A DNA stretch of 64,000 bases, taken from positions 186,001-250,000 of the forward strand of contig NZ_CP017146.1 of assembly GCF_009930795.1 (NCBI RefSeq). Direction: 5' to 3'. Below are positions 53,984-62,405 of the stretch, piece after piece (within the stretch, counting starts at the first letter, position 1; each line of letters begins with the position of its first letter). The DNA comes from Marisediminicola antarctica. GTDB taxonomy: Bacteria; Actinomycetota; Actinomycetes; Actinomycetales; Microbacteriaceae. The notes beneath the pieces were generated by a model that saw nothing but the letters and a program-made list of their open reading frames with translations, was not told where the DNA came from and did no database searches. A program made the translations under genes and the position numbers.

Positions 53984-55012
53984 ATGATTGCTGCCCATCA
54001 GGCGACCCGTCGCGCCGCACCGACCCTCGAGGCCGTTGCGAGCGCGGCGGGCGTGTCGCGCTCCACCGTGTCGCGCGTGGTAAACGGTTCGACCCAGGTG
54101 CGTCCGGACGTGGTGGATGCCGTCAACGCGGCCATCGCGCGCCTCGACTACGTTCCGAACCGCGCCGCCCGATCGCTCGCGAGCCGTCAGACGATGGCCA
54201 TCGCGCTCATCGTGCCCGAGGAGGCGGCGCGATTCTTCGGAGACCCGTTCTTCGCGGCGATCGTGCAAGGCATCACCCGCGGGCTCGAGTCGAGTGACTA
54301 CGTTCTGAACCTTCAGCTCGCGAGCCGCACGTCCACATCACTGAAGACGAAGAAGTACCTGCTCGGCGGCAACGTCGATGGGGCGATCGTCGTCTCGCAC
54401 CACTCCGACGTGGAGTTCTTCTCCGAGCTCGACGCGACGATTCCGGTCGTCTTCGGCGGACGGCCGTTCCACCCCGAGCAGCACAGCAACTACTTCGTCG
54501 ACGTCGACAACGCCGCAGGCGCCGCACTGGCCACTGAGTACCTCCTCGACAAGGGGCGCCGTCGGATCGGGACAATCTCCGGTCCGGTCGACATGCAGGC
54601 GGCGAACGACCGCTCCAAGGGCTGGGTCAGCGCCCTCACCGGTGCCGGGCTTCCCACGGACCTCATCGCGCACGGCGACTTCACCATGGCCAGCGGGGCA
54701 AGCGCCATGCGCGACCTCCTCGATCGCGAACCGAACCTCGACGCCGTCTTCGTCGCGAGCGACCTGATGGCCATGGGGGCCATTTCGGTGCTCCGCGAAC
54801 GGGGCATCTCGGTACCCGACCAGGTCAGCCTCGTCGGCTTCGACGACAGCCCCGCCGCGACGAGCACTGACCCACAGCTCACGACGGTGCACCAACCGTC
54901 GACCGAGATGGGCCTGAGGATGGCGCACAACCTCCTCGCGCTCCTGGCCGGCGAAGAGGTCGAGCGGCAGAGCATCCTGCCGACACGGCTCGTTGTACGC
55001 GACTCGGCTTAG
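53984..55012 (+). CDS. cebR: LacI-family repressor CebR
   Basis: A 342-residue repressor. The N-terminal headpiece (TLEAVASAAGVSRSTVSRVVNGS, then the hinge YVPNRAARSLASRQT) is followed by a periplasmic-binding-protein-like sugar sensor (IVPEEAARFFGDPFF, GFDDSPAATSTDPQLTTV). It should bind the TGGGAGCGCTCCCA boxes upstream of cebE and be released by cellobiose. It has its own leaderless promoter: TAGGAT (53972-53977) ends 6 nt before the ATG. Its last 4 bp overlap the convergent monooxygenase gene. Confidence 0.92.
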   Translation: MIAAHQATRRAAPTLEAVASAAGVSRSTVSRVVNGSTQVRPDVVDAVNAAIARLDYVPNRAARSLASRQTMAIALIVPEEAARFFGDPFFAAIVQGITRGLESSDYVLNLQLASRTSTSLKTKKYLLGGNVDGAIVVSHHSDVEFFSELDATIPVVFGGRPFHPEQHSNYFVDVDNAAGAALATEYLLDKGRRRIGTISGPVDMQAANDRSKGWVSALTGAGLPTDLIAHGDFTMASGASAMRDLLDREPNLDAVFVASDLMAMGAISVLRERGISVPDQVSLVGFDDSPAATSTDPQLTTVHQPSTEMGLRMAHNLLALLAGEEVERQSILPTRLVVRDSA

Positions 55013-56679
55013 CCGCCCGCCGCACTGAGGTACTGCTCAGGCAGGGACGCTCGGAAGACTTCCGCCGCCTGGGATGCTGTCGCCTGCGCCGCCACGAAGC
55101 CGTCGGGGCGCACAAGGTAGAACATGCCAGCGCGAAGCCGCTGCGTCGAGGGTGCGGGAAACGTGTGCACCGGCACGCCCAGTTGCGCGCCGAGCCGGTC
55201 GACCGCGCTCGGGTTCACCGAGCCATAGGCGTGCACCTGCCAGGTCGCACTGCGGAGCACGGCGAAGTTGTCGCCCGACCACGGCAGGCGTCGGCCCACG
55301 GTCGCCCCTCGTCGGCCGCGTGCCCGGTCCTGCTCGCTCATCCAGTAGTGGATGCGCACCTGTGACACGTACTCGAACAGCCTCGGCGCTCCCGTGATCT
55401 TCGGCAGGAGCCTCACCGCGATCGGGCCGACCAGCGGGATGACGCCGCGTCGGACGACCGAGGCGATCAACCGCTCCGAGGTGACCGCCGCGAACACGCG
55501 GTCGGTGGTCGACACCAGGCGGCGGGCCACGGGGCGGCGCTCCGCCTCATACCGGTCGAGGGAGGCATCCGGGGCGCGGCCTGCGAACACGTCGCCGAGC
55601 GCGAGGGCCAGGTTGTGGGCATCCTGCAGCCCCGTGTTCATGCCCTGGGCACCGACGGGCGAGTGCACGTGGGCGGCGTCGCCCGCGAGGAAGATGGGGC
55701 CGCGGCGGAACTCGGCGGCGACACGGTGGTGAACCCGGTAGGTCGAGAACCAACGGGTGCCGATCCAGTCCACGCCGTAGACGAGGCCGAGCCGGGCCCG
55801 GACCGCCTCCTCGTCGACCGCGTCGTCCGGCGTGCGCAGGATGCCGATCACGCGGTGGTGCTCCCCCTGACCCATCGGGAAGCTCAGCAGCACGTCGTGC
55901 GGGGCCGGTCGGATGTTCACCGCACCAGACACGAGCCCGGTCACGCCGACCGCATCGCACACGTAGAAGAGAAGCTCATTCGTGGCGCCTTCGAACGGGA
56001 TTCCGGTGAGCTGGCGCACCGCCGAGTTGGTGCCGTCTGCTCCAACGCAGTACCGGGCGCGCACCGTCACAGCACCTCGCGAACCGCGAATCGACGCAGT
56101 GACGCCCCAGAGCGGGTCGCCGTCCGCCGCAGAATCCGTCTCGACGGTATCGGGTTCGAGCCGTTCGAGCCGTTCGAGCCGTTCGAGCCGTTCGAGCCGT
56201 TCGAGCCGTTCGAGCCGTTCGAGCTCGATCGTGTCGAGTTCGTGCCCCCAGAGCACCTCGCCGCCCAGGCGGCGGAGGTTGTCGTAGAGGATCTGCTCAT
56301 TGCGGCTCTGCTCGAGCACAAAGAGGCTCGAGTACGGTGTCGTCCCCGCGCCGATCTCCCCCATGGGGATGCGCCCGAACACGCGCGTGCCGAATCCGGG
56401 GGCTATCGAGCGAACCGGCACAGTCTGCGCGAGCACCTCCTCGGCGATGCCGAGCTGGTCGTAGATCTCCATGCTGCGCGCCTGCACGACAAGGGCCCGC
56501 GATTCAGTAGTCGGTCCCGCCTTGCCGTCGATGACGATGACACCGACGCCGAGGCACGCAAGCCAGTTGGCGAGCATGAGGCCGGTCGGGCCAGCGCCCA
56601 CCACGAGAACCTCCGCGGTCAGGTGGTTCATCGGCTGGTCGTCGCTCGGCTGCTGCGCGCTGGCTGGTTCGTCGTTCAC
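55009..56679 (-). CDS. FAD-dependent monooxygenase (PHBH fold)
   Basis: About 556 residues from a GTG at 56679, chosen because a perfect GGAGGT lies 5 nt upstream. The FAD dinucleotide motif is LVVGAGPTGLMLANWL, and the second FAD motif is FLAGDAAHVHSPVGAQGMNTGLQDAHNLA. The class includes phenol and aromatic-polyketide hydroxylases with a C-terminal thioredoxin-like domain; the substrate is unknown. In the middle (coded by 56155-56223) a run of seven ERL triplets sits where related proteins have a short variable loop, the result of a 9-bp DNA repeat. Confidence 0.88.
   Translation of the reverse strand: MNDEPASAQQPSDDQPMNHLTAEVLVVGAGPTGLMLANWLACLGVGVIVIDGKAGPTTESRALVVQARSMEIYDQLGIAEEVLAQTVPVRSIAPGFGTRVFGRIPMGEIGAGTTPYSSLFVLEQSRNEQILYDNLRRLGGEVLWGHELDTIELERLERLERLERLERLERLERLEPDTVETDSAADGDPLWGVTASIRGSRGAVTVRARYCVGADGTNSAVRQLTGIPFEGATNELLFYVCDAVGVTGLVSGAVNIRPAPHDVLLSFPMGQGEHHRVIGILRTPDDAVDEEAVRARLGLVYGVDWIGTRWFSTYRVHHRVAAEFRRGPIFLAGDAAHVHSPVGAQGMNTGLQDAHNLALALGDVFAGRAPDASLDRYEAERRPVARRLVSTTDRVFAAVTSERLIASVVRRGVIPLVGPIAVRLLPKITGAPRLFEYVSQVRIHYWMSEQDRARGRRGATVGRRLPWSGDNFAVLRSATWQVHAYGSVNPSAVDRLGAQLGVPVHTFPAPSTQRLRAGMFYLVRPDGFVAAQATASQAAEVFRASLPEQYLSAAGG
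56155..56223. repeat. 9-bp tandem repeat inside the monooxygenase gene
   Basis: TTCGAGCCG repeated 7.7 times without error. The unit length is a multiple of three, so the reading frame is kept and the gene product gains ERL units. Perfect copies imply recent expansion. Confidence 0.95.
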
Positions 56680-57231
56680 GGGGCACCTCCGAAGCCCGGC
56701 CACCGGGCGATGCGATCACGCTACTCCGCGCGTGGGCGTGCGGTCGAGGGTGGGTGCAGCGCGGGTCGCGGGTGTGTGCAGCGCGGGTCGCGGGTGTGTG
56801 CAGCGCGGGTCGCGGGTGTGTGCAGCGCGGGTCGCGAGTCCTGTCGGGCGACGGCGTAAAGCACCACGATGGACGCTGCGACCAGGTGACGTCGCGGCGG
56901 CACCGCCCGACTCACCCGCGGTTGGCTCTTGACTGAGCGTGAAGCAGGTTTCGGTGGGCGGGCGTCGACTGTGGGATTGAGAGCGAGTCGATTCGCGGCG
57001 CGACGGCGACGATGTGAGATGCGGGAGTCGTGCTTCGTCTTGTCCTCCTCCGGGTCGCGGCGGGGGTAGTTTTCCGCGGCTTTCGCGGGGGTGGCGGGAA
57101 TGTCGGTGGTATGTCGGTGGTGGGGTGTGGGCTGTGGTCATGAACGGAATCCGGGTGTCGGTGCGGGGCTTGTGGCTCGGCGCGCACGGTCCGGTTTGGG
57201 CGTGTCGAGTGTCGGTGGGTGGGTATTCACT
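56680..57231. other. 552-bp intergenic region upstream of the HNH gene
   Basis: No supported gene. It holds the monooxygenase SD at its left edge, a 22-bp tandem repeat at 56756-56837, and otherwise GC-rich sequence without conserved coding pattern. TATTCA (57224-57229) precedes the HNH gene start and may be its -10. Confidence 0.6.
56756..56837. repeat. 22-bp tandem repeat
   Basis: About 3.7 copies of GCAGCGCGGGTCGCGGGTGTGT, starting at 56756, 56778, 56800 and 56822. The copies are nearly identical, with one change in the last. It lies between two divergent genes. Confidence 0.9.
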
Positions 57232-59370
57232 ATGGGTATGAGCAGCTATCGGTGGACGGCGGAGGAGCAGGCGGAGCTTGCTGAGTCGATGCTGCAGTTC
57301 AATATCGAGGCGGATGCGGAGATGGCGGCACGTGGGTACCGGCCGGGGGTTGGTTTGCCGTTTGAGGGGATGCCGGCGGGGTTGTTCCCGCATGATCCGG
57401 ATTTGGATGACCCGCGCTGGGCTGATGAGGACGATTACCCGGGCGTCCCCGACTGCCCCGGCCAGCCCGGCCGGGCCGGCGAGGCCAGCCAGGCCAGCCA
57501 GGCCGGCCAGCCCGGCCAGGCCAGCCAGGCCGGCGAGGCCGTCCAGGCCGGTGCTGGGCTTGATGGTGGTCGTGGGTATCCGTTTGGGGTCGCGGCGGGG
57601 CCGGGTGGGGCGGGTGAGGCGATGGGGCGGCTGATCGATGCGTTGGAGCGGGTGGAGCAGGGTATTGCGGGGCTGATGGGTGATCGGGCGGTGTTGTTCG
57701 AGCAGGCCCTCGTGCTGGCCGAGGCGGGCACGGAGCGCACGAGGGCGGGCAGCCGGCAGTTGGCGTTGCGGAGTGTGCGGGCGGAGCTGGGGGCGGCGTT
57801 GCGGATCCCGGAGCGCACCATCGACGCTCTGCTGGGGGTCGGTCGCAGTCTGGTCCATGAACTCCCGGCCACCCTCGAGGCTCTGCGGGGAGGGTTGATC
57901 AGTTACCGGCATGCGCAGGTCATGGTCGATCAGACCGCAGGTCTGCCTGCTGCTGCTCGGGTGGTGTTGGAGGGGCAGGCTCTGCCCTATGCGAGACGGT
58001 TGACGGCGTCGAAGTTTACGCAGAAGGCGCGGGTTCTGCGGGAGTTGCTGGATCCGGACTCGATCACACAGCGTCATGCGCGGGCGCGGGAGGACCGGGA
58101 GGTGCGTCTGGACCCGCAGCAGGATGGTCTGGCGTTGCTGTCGCAGCTGCTCCCGGCACCGGAGGCTGTCGCGATCTTCACCCGCCTCACCGACACGGCG
58201 ATAGCCCTGCAGGGGCCGCTGGAGGTGCGTACTCTGGCGCAGTTGCGCGCCGACATCTTCAGCGACGTCATGCTCGACAGCACCACCACGACGGCCGGAG
58301 ATGACAGCGGCAACGTCGACCGCAACGTCGACCGCAACGTCGACCGCAACGACACCGGCAGCGGCAACGGCAACGGCAACGGCAGCGGCAGCGACAGCGG
58401 CAGCGGCAGCGGCAGCGGCAGCGGCAGCGGCAGCGGCACCGGCAGCGGCAGCGGCAGCGGCAGCGGCAGCGGCAGCGGCAACGGCAACGGCAGCGGCAAC
58501 GGCAACGGCAGCGGCAGCGGCAACGGCAGCGGCAGCGCCGGTGACGGCCCGCTGGGCATGGCCTCCCGCCGCACCCGGCGTGGGTCAGCTCGCCGGAACC
58601 GGGCGGTCCGGGTCACGCTGATGCGCGCCGGCCGGAGGGTCGGCTGGGGGCGGTCCGGGATCCGCGGGAGGGGGTCGCTGCGGGACCGGTACTTCGACAC
58701 CCGACCGAGGCTCAGCGTCACCGTGCCTGCTCTCGTGCTCCTCGGAATGAGCGAGGAGCCCGGGTCCCTCGACGGGTACGGGCCGATCGATCCGAACACG
58801 GCGAGGCTGCTCGCCGCCGGCGCGCCGGGCATGATCCGCCTCCTCACCCACCCCGAGACCGGAGCAATCCTCTCCGTCGGCAGGGACCGGTACCGGGTAC
58901 CCACCGATTTGCGCAACTTCCTACGGGTACGCGATGAGACCTGCCGCTTCCCGGGCTGCAGCAGGCAAGCGGAACAATGCGACATCGACCACACCCTGCA
59001 ATGGCAACACCAACATCCGACCGCCCACTACAACCTTGCCCATTTATGCCCGAAACATCACACCATCAAAGACGAAACCAACTGGACTGTCGCCCACACG
59101 CGCGATGGCACCGGCGCCCTCGAATGGACCTCCCCCGCGGGGCGGACACACATCACCGAACCGGCAACCGTCATCACCAGCGGAGTACACGACAACCTCC
59201 AACGCGCCCTCCATACCGCCGCGCGCGACCAGGGAACGGACCAGACAGCGGACGAAGCAGCGCGCGCCCAGAGAACCGACGCCCGGAGAGCCGACGCCCG
59301 GGGAGCAGACGCCCGGGGAGCAGACGCCCGGGGAGCAGACGCCGAGGACGAGGACCCGCCACCGTTCTAA
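57232..59370 (+). CDS. DUF222 / HNH endonuclease signature protein (13E12 type)
   Basis: About 712 residues. An N-terminal collagen-like spacer with GQASQAG units precedes the DUF222 region ([17 protein letters not shown] onward, residues about 130-340). A long Ser/Gly/Asn low-complexity stretch (coded by about 58350-58545) follows, and the C-terminal HNH segment is [17 protein letters not shown] with [11 protein letters not shown]. An acidic tail repeats ADARG units. Family proteins are multicopy in actinobacteria and of uncertain role, perhaps nucleases. ATG 57238 is an equally plausible start, with TATTCA 8 nt upstream. Confidence 0.85.
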   Translation: MGMSSYRWTAEEQAELAESMLQFNIEADAEMAARGYRPGVGLPFEGMPAGLFPHDPDLDDPRWADEDDYPGVPDCPGQPGRAGEASQASQAGQPGQASQAGEAVQAGAGLDGGRGYPFGVAAGPGGAGEAMGRLIDALERVEQGIAGLMGDRAVLFEQALVLAEAGTERTRAGSRQLALRSVRAELGAALRIPERTIDALLGVGRSLVHELPATLEALRGGLISYRHAQVMVDQTAGLPAAARVVLEGQALPYARRLTASKFTQKARVLRELLDPDSITQRHARAREDREVRLDPQQDGLALLSQLLPAPEAVAIFTRLTDTAIALQGPLEVRTLAQLRADIFSDVMLDSTTTTAGDDSGNVDRNVDRNVDRNDTGSGNGNGNGSGSDSGSGSGSGSGSGSGTGSGSGSGSGSGSGNGNGSGNGNGSGSGNGSGSAGDGPLGMASRRTRRGSARRNRAVRVTLMRAGRRVGWGRSGIRGRGSLRDRYFDTRPRLSVTVPALVLLGMSEEPGSLDGYGPIDPNTARLLAAGAPGMIRLLTHPETGAILSVGRDRYRVPTDLRNFLRVRDETCRFPGCSRQAEQCDIDHTLQWQHQHPTAHYNLAHLCPKHHTIKDETNWTVAHTRDGTGALEWTSPAGRTHITEPATVITSGVHDNLQRALHTAARDQGTDQTADEAARAQRTDARRADARGADARGADARGADAEDEDPPPF
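58350..58545. repeat. GGCAGC/GGCAAC microsatellite
   Basis: About 195 bp of hexamer repeats encode alternating Ser/Asn and Gly. Frame is maintained on both the plus strand and its complement, so long spurious reading frames appear on the opposite strand. Confidence 0.9.
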
Positions 59371-59387
59371 GACGCCCGCCAGCCCGG

Positions 59388-59502
59388 CTTCGACACGGTC
59401 GCCGCGCGACCTGCACAACCAGCAGATCCACGGTCGCCGCGCGACCTGCACAACCACCGGTTTCGGGTTTCGACACGGTCGCTGCGCGACCTGCTCAACC
59501 GG
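59388..59502. repeat. three copies of a Microbacteriaceae-type intergenic repeat
   Basis: Copies at 59388-59421, 59429-59460 and 59465-59502 share the core CGACACGGTCGCYGCGCGACC followed by TGCWCAACC. Each contains a small GGTCGC-N-GCGACC hairpin. Similar elements (opening TTTCGACAC and ending CTCAACC) are common between genes in this family of bacteria. They fill the gap between the HNH gene and the methyltransferase gene. Confidence 0.7.
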
Positions 59503-59572
59503 CCTCACGCCGCCGAGGACTCCCGTCGCCTCGGCCGACCACCAACAGTCGCCGGCGCCGGCGCCGCCACCT

Positions 59573-60424
59573 TTACTCGAACGCCACGCCCGCCTTGTCG
59601 AGGCGCTTGCGGATGACGGCCACGGCATCCGGGCTCTCGTCGACCAGCACGAATCGCCGCCGCAGGCTCGCCGCCGCGGCACCCGTCGTGCCGCTGCCAG
59701 CGAAGAAGTCGAGCACCCAGTCGCCCTCGCGGGTGGATGCCTGGATCATGCGCCGCAGAATCCCCTCCGGCTTCTGGGTCGGGTAGCCGGTCTTCTCCTT
59801 GCCCGTCGGGCTCACGATTGTGTGCCACCAGACATCCGTCGGCAGCTTGCCCTTCGCGACCTTCTCCGGTGTGACCAGCCCCGGTGCCATATACGGTTCG
59901 CGGTCGACCTCTGCCGAATCGAAGTGGTACTTCGCGGGGTTGCGAACGTAGACGAGGATCGTGTCATGCTTGGCCGGCCAGCGGCTCTTGCTCTTGGCCC
60001 CGTAGTCGTAGGCCCAGATGATCTCGTTAAGAAAGCACTCCCGGCCGAACAGCGCGTCGAGCAGCACCTTCGCGTAGTGGGCCTCGCGGTAGTCGAGGTG
60101 CAGGTAGAGCGTGCCGTCGTCGGACAACAAGCGCCAGGCCTCGGCCAGCCGGGGCTCGAGAAACGACCAGTAGTCCTCGAAGCGGTCGTCGTAGCTCATC
60201 AGATCGCCGCGGATCCGATCGTACTGCTGCCCCTTGAAGCCCGTGATCGCGCCGGTGACGGACCGCACGCTCGTTGTCGACTGGCGGGACTGGCTGCGCC
60301 CGGTGTTGAACGGTGGATCGAGGTAGACGGCGGTGAAGGCGCCGTCAGGCAGAGCGGAGACGACGGCGAGGTTGTCGCCCTGGATCACCCGGTTGGCGGA
60401 TGTCGGGGTCCAGGCTGCGGGCAT
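59573..60424 (-). CDS. solitary DNA methyltransferase (N6-adenine/N4-cytosine class)
   Basis: A 283-residue enzyme of the N6_N4_Mtase family. The catalytic motif IV is YLDPPFNTG near residue 34-42, and the AdoMet-binding motif I is DFFAGSGTTGAAA near 247-259, so the order (IV before I) is the beta class, as in CcrM. A conserved TGYPTQKPEGILRRMI segment precedes motif I. No restriction enzyme gene lies nearby. Recognition sequence unknown. The ATG at 60424 has GAGA upstream. Confidence 0.9.
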   Translation of the reverse strand: MPAAWTPTSANRVIQGDNLAVVSALPDGAFTAVYLDPPFNTGRSQSRQSTTSVRSVTGAITGFKGQQYDRIRGDLMSYDDRFEDYWSFLEPRLAEAWRLLSDDGTLYLHLDYREAHYAKVLLDALFGRECFLNEIIWAYDYGAKSKSRWPAKHDTILVYVRNPAKYHFDSAEVDREPYMAPGLVTPEKVAKGKLPTDVWWHTIVSPTGKEKTGYPTQKPEGILRRMIQASTREGDWVLDFFAGSGTTGAAAASLRRRFVLVDESPDAVAVIRKRLDKAGVAFE

Positions 60425-60481
60425 GGTCCATTCTCTCGCACTCGCGTTGCCGCATCCGGCGCACGAACGTACGCTGGATCG

Positions 60482-60763
60482 ATGAATGAACTTCGGAATC
60501 TCTTGGCCGAGAACCGGTACCTCTTCAGCGTCGACGGCGAGGAGGTGGGCCTGGCCGACTACCGAGTGATCGGGGAACAGATCCACATCACCCACACCGA
60601 GATCACGCCTCGGCTGCGCGGCTCGGGACTTGGGGAACGGATGGTTCGAGCGTTGCTCGACACCATCCGCGCCGACACCGACTATCGGGTCGTCGCCGAC
60701 TGCGGCTTCGTGCGCGAGTTCCTGCGCCGCAATCCCGAGTACGCCGAGCTGCAGACCCGCTAG
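60482..60763 (+). CDS. small GNAT-type N-acetyltransferase (YjdJ-like)
   Basis: A 93-residue minimal GNAT. The acetyl-CoA-binding region is PRLRGSGLGERMVRALLD near residue 42-60; the final part, ADCGFVREFLRRNPEY, matches the short YjdJ/GTLF1-like family. Substrate unknown. TACGCT (60470-60475) ends 6 nt before the ATG, so the gene is probably leaderless; divergent from the methyltransferase gene. Confidence 0.87.
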   Translation: MNELRNLLAENRYLFSVDGEEVGLADYRVIGEQIHITHTEITPRLRGSGLGERMVRALLDTIRADTDYRVVADCGFVREFLRRNPEYAELQTR

Positions 60764-60779
60764 GCAAGCGCTCCCCAGC

Positions 60780-60842
60780 TGTAGGGAACGCGCTGCAGTT
60801 CCTAGGGATCGCACTGCAGGTCCTAGGGAACGCGCTGCAGCC
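60780..60842. repeat. 21-bp tandem repeat spanning the lplA stop codon
   Basis: Three copies with a 21-bp period of a unit like CCTAGGGAACGCGCTGCAG. The right-hand copy encodes the last residues of the lipoate ligase (LQRVP and the TAG stop), and the other two repeat that end downstream of the stop. Probably slipped-strand duplication. Confidence 0.85.
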
Positions 60843-61872
60843 AGCCTTCCGTGCCGAACTTCTCGACCACGAGCAGCGACGCCTTCTCGAGCTCGTCCGG
60901 CGTGACGCTGCTTGGGGTCGAACCGTAGAGTCCGGTGAACGTGGCCACCATCTGGTCGATGATCGCCGAGCGGCTCAGGCCGGTTTGGCTGCGAAGCGGG
61001 TCCACGCGCTTCGCGGCGCTCTTGGTGCCCTTGTCGCTCATCTTCTCGCGGCCGATGCGCAGCACCTGCACCATCTTGTCGCCGTCCATGTCGTAGCTCA
61101 TGGTCACGTGGTGCAGCACGGCGCCGGTGCCGAGTCGCTTCTGCGCGGCACCACCGATCTTGCCACTGGGGCTCGTGATGTCATTGAGCGGCTGATACGA
61201 GGCGTCGATCCCGAGGTTCTTGAGCGCAACGATCACCCATTCGTCGAGGTACGCGTAGGAATCGGCGAAGGTCATGCCCTCCACTAAATCCGACGGCGCG
61301 TAGATCGAGTAGGTGATCGCGGTGCCGGCCTCCATGAACATGGCCCCGCCCCCGCTGATCCGGCGCACGACCGTGAAGCCGTGCTTGTCGGCATTCACGA
61401 GGTCGACCTCGTTTTTCACCGACTGGAAGCTGCCGATGACGACGGCGGGGGCATCCCACTCCCACAACCGCAGGGTCGGCTCTCGGCGACCGGCGCCGAC
61501 CTCTTCGGCGAGCACCTGGTCGAGCGCCATCTGCATCACCGGCGAATAGGCTGTGCCGTGGATGACCTGCCAGTTGTAGTCACCCCAATTGGTGGCCCGC
61601 GCCAGCGACCGGCGTACGGCGACGGCGACCGACTCCGCCGAGAACCCGAGCAGCAGCGCGTCATCGGGAAGCGCGGCGCGGACCGCCGCAGCGATGCGCT
61701 TGGCGTCGCTCGTGTCCGGTAGGCCGTTCACGGCCGAATTGATCGCCTCGAGCGCACTGTCGGGCTCGAGGAAGAAGTCTCCGGCGAGCCGGAAGTTCGC
61801 GATCGCGCCCTGTTCGACATCGAGATCGACGACGACGAGCTTGCCGCCCGGAACCTTGAACTCACCGTGCAT
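60823..61872 (-). CDS. lplA: lipoate--protein ligase
   Basis: A 349-residue LplA-type enzyme that attaches lipoate to E2 subunits of oxoacid dehydrogenases. The catalytic region shows RRISGGGAMFMEAGTAITYS and the lysine loop LNDITSPSGKIGGAAQKR. The first roughly 85 residues (FKVPGGKLVVVDLDVEQGAI) resemble the small accessory domain normally found at the C-terminus or as a separate LplB, so the domain order appears reversed. GAAAGG precedes the ATG. Partner E2 proteins are not encoded in this window. Confidence 0.87.
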   Translation of the reverse strand: MHGEFKVPGGKLVVVDLDVEQGAIANFRLAGDFFLEPDSALEAINSAVNGLPDTSDAKRIAAAVRAALPDDALLLGFSAESVAVAVRRSLARATNWGDYNWQVIHGTAYSPVMQMALDQVLAEEVGAGRREPTLRLWEWDAPAVVIGSFQSVKNEVDLVNADKHGFTVVRRISGGGAMFMEAGTAITYSIYAPSDLVEGMTFADSYAYLDEWVIVALKNLGIDASYQPLNDITSPSGKIGGAAQKRLGTGAVLHHVTMSYDMDGDKMVQVLRIGREKMSDKGTKSAAKRVDPLRSQTGLSRSAIIDQMVATFTGLYGSTPSSVTPDELEKASLLVVEKFGTEGWLQRVP

Positions 61873-61914
61873 AGTCGTGCCTTTCGTTGCACCCAGCCTA
61901 AGCGCCCCGAAGCG

Positions 61915-62343
61915 TCAGTCTTCCGGAACGAATTCGCTGTGCCCGTGCAACCGCATCCGAGTCCTCAACCGTGCGGCGGCCTCGTCGAGGTCCGATGGCC
62001 TGGCCGCCCGGTCGATCCCGGCGGGGTGGAATTCGTACGGCGACCATGACGGCCACACGTGGATGTGCACGTGCGGCACCATGTAGCCCTCGATCATGAG
62101 GCCGGCGCGATCGCTCCCCCACTCCTCGCGCTGCGCCTCGCCGATCTTGTGCGCGATCGCCATCAGGTGCGCCATCGTCTGCTCGCCGAGATCGAGCCAG
62201 CGGTCCACCTCGATGCGCGACACCACGAGCACGTGCCCCGGCGAGCGCGGCTCAATCGTGAGGAACGCGACGGCGACGTCGTCGCTCCAGACGAAGCGCG
62301 CCGGCAGCTCACCGCGAATGATCCTGCTGAAGATCGTGGCCAT
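61915..62343 (-). CDS. HIT family protein
   Basis: A 142-residue histidine-triad protein. The N-terminal segment IFSRIIRGELPARFVW and the active-site HVHIHVWP (HxHxH) are typical of HIT nucleotide hydrolases or transferases. Substrate unknown. The ATG at 62343 is preferred; TATGCT lies 7 nt upstream on the minus strand, and GAGG is also close. Divergent from the SDR gene. Confidence 0.92.
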   Translation of the reverse strand: MATIFSRIIRGELPARFVWSDDVAVAFLTIEPRSPGHVLVVSRIEVDRWLDLGEQTMAHLMAIAHKIGEAQREEWGSDRAGLMIEGYMVPHVHIHVWPSWSPYEFHPAGIDRAARPSDLDEAAARLRTRMRLHGHSEFVPED

Positions 62344-62405
62344 CGGCCTCAGCATAATCTGCCTCTCCCAGCGCGCCCTCGCCTGGGGGGACGTACGGTA
62401 GCAGG

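Noticed and set aside
56155-56223. CRISPR-like array in the monooxygenase gene.
   Set aside because: The repeat unit is 9 bp with no spacers and lies in frame in a coding region.
56756-56837. CRISPR array upstream of the HNH gene.
   Set aside because: The copies are contiguous, with no unique spacers, so it is a minisatellite.
58074-58994. Leu/Pro-rich 306-residue minus-strand protein.
   Set aside because: It is the complement of the Ser/Gly microsatellite in the HNH gene.
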